14,787 nucleotides of DNA from JAKBCQ01 sp021807585 (GTDB lineage Bacteria > Planctomycetota > Planctomycetia > Isosphaerales > Isosphaeraceae), in NCBI GenBank assembly GCA_027325115.1, contig DAHWFG010000302.1, positions 1-14,787 on the forward strand. The letters are read 5' to 3'. Below the pieces are notes generated by a model. The model ran no database searches. It saw only the letters and a program-made list of their open reading frames with translations, and had not been told where the DNA came from. Shown piece by piece: positions 14,228 through 14,787 of the stretch; positions within the stretch are counted from its first letter, which is position 1, and every line of letters starts with the position of its first letter. Position numbers and translations under genes: made by a program.

Positions 14228-14262
14228 CCCCGACGATCCGAGCCGCTCTTCCCCGACGATCC
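14228..14262. repeat. 12-bp direct repeat
   Basis: CCCCGACGATCC occurs at 14228-14239 and again at 14251-14262, a 23-bp period. There are only two copies, and no spacer-repeat regularity beyond that. Confidence 0.5.
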
Positions 14263-14281
14263 ACCCCTCGCCTTGAACTCT

Positions 14282-14309
14282 TTGACTTTCAATCGACCGC
14301 TGTTAACAT
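14282..14309 (+). promoter_or_regulatory. Weak sigma70-like pair pointing into rpn-like gene
   Basis: TTGACT (14282-14287), 16 nt, then TAACAT (14304-14309) on the plus strand. If active, it would transcribe antisense to the Rpn-family gene. No plus-strand gene follows, so this could be chance. Confidence 0.2.
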
Positions 14310-14333
14310 GGTCTTGTATATTGATGGGATTAA

Positions 14334-14374
14334 AACGACGATTCTTCAATCAAGCTCATCGTCTTCACGCCTCC
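14334..14374 (-). pseudogene. Duplicated fragment of Rpn-family gene
   Basis: These 41 bp match 14613-14653 inside the neighbouring gene at 39 of 41 positions. On the minus strand they continue the same reading frame beyond that gene's TGA and encode GGVKTMSLIEESSF before a TAA, against GGLKTMSMIEESSF in the intact gene. The fragment covers the conserved M-x-EES motif of the family, so it is a relic of a second copy or of a partial duplication. Confidence 0.65.
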
Positions 14375-14389
14375 CGGTTCGGCTTGGGC

Positions 14390-14787
14390 TCACGCTTCCC
14401 CGATCGCCTCGATCCAATTCGTCGCCGTGATCAATCGATCAGAGATCTCCTCGAGCCGCTCAATTTGTTGAATCGATTCGAGCTTCTCAAGCGTCGCAGC
14501 GTCGGGCTCGCCGAAACGTTTTCGACCCAATCGGAGGATGATTGCTCGCTCTCCCTCGAGCTTCCCCTCGGCCTTCCCTTTCTCTTCGCCTCTATCCAGC
14601 CAAATACGAACGAACGACGATTCTTCAATCATGCTCATCGTCTTCAGGCCTCCAAGGATCTCGTGGATCGTCCCCTTGTCCAAAACCAACCCCGCCCATA
14701 CGAGCGAGATCTGCATCAGTATACCCGCTTCCTCGCGAGTCGTCTCCCTCCTCAGACGGTCGTCGACCTGCCGCAACACCTCCGGAA
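14390..14787 (-). CDS. Rpn-family (PD-(D/E)XK nuclease) protein, C-terminal part
   Basis: Only the last 131 residues are in the window; the frame is open through the right edge, and the GTG at 14779 is not taken as the start. The visible part matches the C-terminus of Rpn/YhgA-like recombination-promoting nuclease or transposase-like proteins. It shows LRQVDDRLRRET near the edge, the KTMSMIEESSFVRIWLDRG block, the short charged repeat GEEKGKAEGKLEGE, and a closing DUF4351-like segment (RFGEPDAATLEKLESI). The catalytic nuclease domain would lie outside the window. Such genes are often multicopy, and a fragment of the same block lies just downstream. Whether this copy is intact cannot be judged. 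Confidence 0.75.
   Translation of the reverse strand, partial: PEVLRQVDDRLRRETTREEAGILMQISLVWAGLVLDKGTIHEILGGLKTMSMIEESSFVRIWLDRGEEKGKAEGKLEGERAIILRLGRKRFGEPDAATLEKLESIQQIERLEEISDRLITATNWIEAIGEA
14613..14653 (-). repeat. Parent copy of 41-bp direct repeat
   Basis: This segment, coding for the GLKTMSMIEESSF block of the Rpn-family gene, recurs at 14334-14374 in the same orientation with two mismatches. The copies are 279 bp apart. Confidence 0.8.

Larger units (their letters stand above)
13903..14389. other. 487 bp intergenic region between rpn-like gene and proS
   Basis: No gene is supported here. From left to right it holds the proS ribosome binding site, a 19-nt palindrome (13939-13957), an AT-rich patch (14081-14120) with two TATAAT boxes on the minus strand, a 12-bp direct repeat (14228-14239 and 14251-14262), a weak plus-strand promoter-like pair (14282-14309) and a duplicated Rpn-gene fragment (14334-14374). 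The open frames in it are short, Arg/Ser-rich and lack family motifs. If the AT-rich patch is the proS promoter, the mRNA leader would be about 170-200 nt. Confidence 0.6.

Noticed and set aside
14228..14262. Two 12-bp direct repeats as a CRISPR start
   Set aside because: Only two short copies with an 11-bp gap; no array.
14110..14349. A 79-codon minus-strand open frame starting with MKNRRF
   Set aside because: It begins within the duplicated Rpn fragment in a different frame, has no family motif and no ribosome binding site, and the rest is Arg/Ser-rich filler.

Overview
The window reads as chromosomal DNA of a GC-rich Gram-negative bacterium, most likely a planctomycete. An Isosphaeraceae-like origin is my best guess, but it is an inference. 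Supporting points are exported NIPSNAP and spherulin-4 proteins, an MGH1-like glycosidase fused to F5/8 type C domains, a BatA-type von Willebrand protein, an Rpn-family C-terminus with the planctomycete-style tail, and sparse Shine-Dalgarno sites. CGATCG is also very frequent. No tRNA, rRNA, CRISPR array, insertion sequence or phage gene was seen.

Layout. On the left, two plus-strand genes encode a DUF4149-like four-helix membrane protein (124-744) and a DHH/DHHA1 phosphoesterase (928-2082). A small minus-strand membrane protein of unknown role (2093-2515) converges on the phosphoesterase. After about 300 bp without a convincing gene comes the most unusual gene, a plus-strand UvrA paralogue (2817-5333). 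It keeps both Walker A and Walker B motifs but has altered ABC signature, Q-loop and switch-histidine positions in both ATPase halves. It also appears to lack the UvrA insertion domain and carries a 14-residue Ser-rich tandem repeat.

The middle and right are almost entirely minus strand. Read in the direction of transcription (right to left), proS is followed after 8 nt by a small two-helix membrane protein, whose stop overlaps the start of a BatA-like vWA protein (ATGA). After a 168 bp gap with a good sigma70-like promoter comes an exported NIPSNAP protein. It is followed by a serine racemase/threonine dehydratase whose 3' end overlaps a large secreted glycosidase, and then by a secreted spherulin-4 family protein. 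The last two look like a small secreted carbohydrate-acting unit; their transcriptional link to the amino-acid enzyme is clear from spacing, but a metabolic link is not.

The right end holds a 487 bp stretch without a supported gene. It contains a perfect 19-nt palindrome just upstream of proS, an AT-rich patch, short direct repeats, and a 41-bp duplicated fragment of the neighbouring Rpn-family gene. Only the C-terminal part of that gene lies in the window.

The best candidate for something undescribed is the UvrA-like protein. The rest consists of recognisable families, some in uncommon arrangements.
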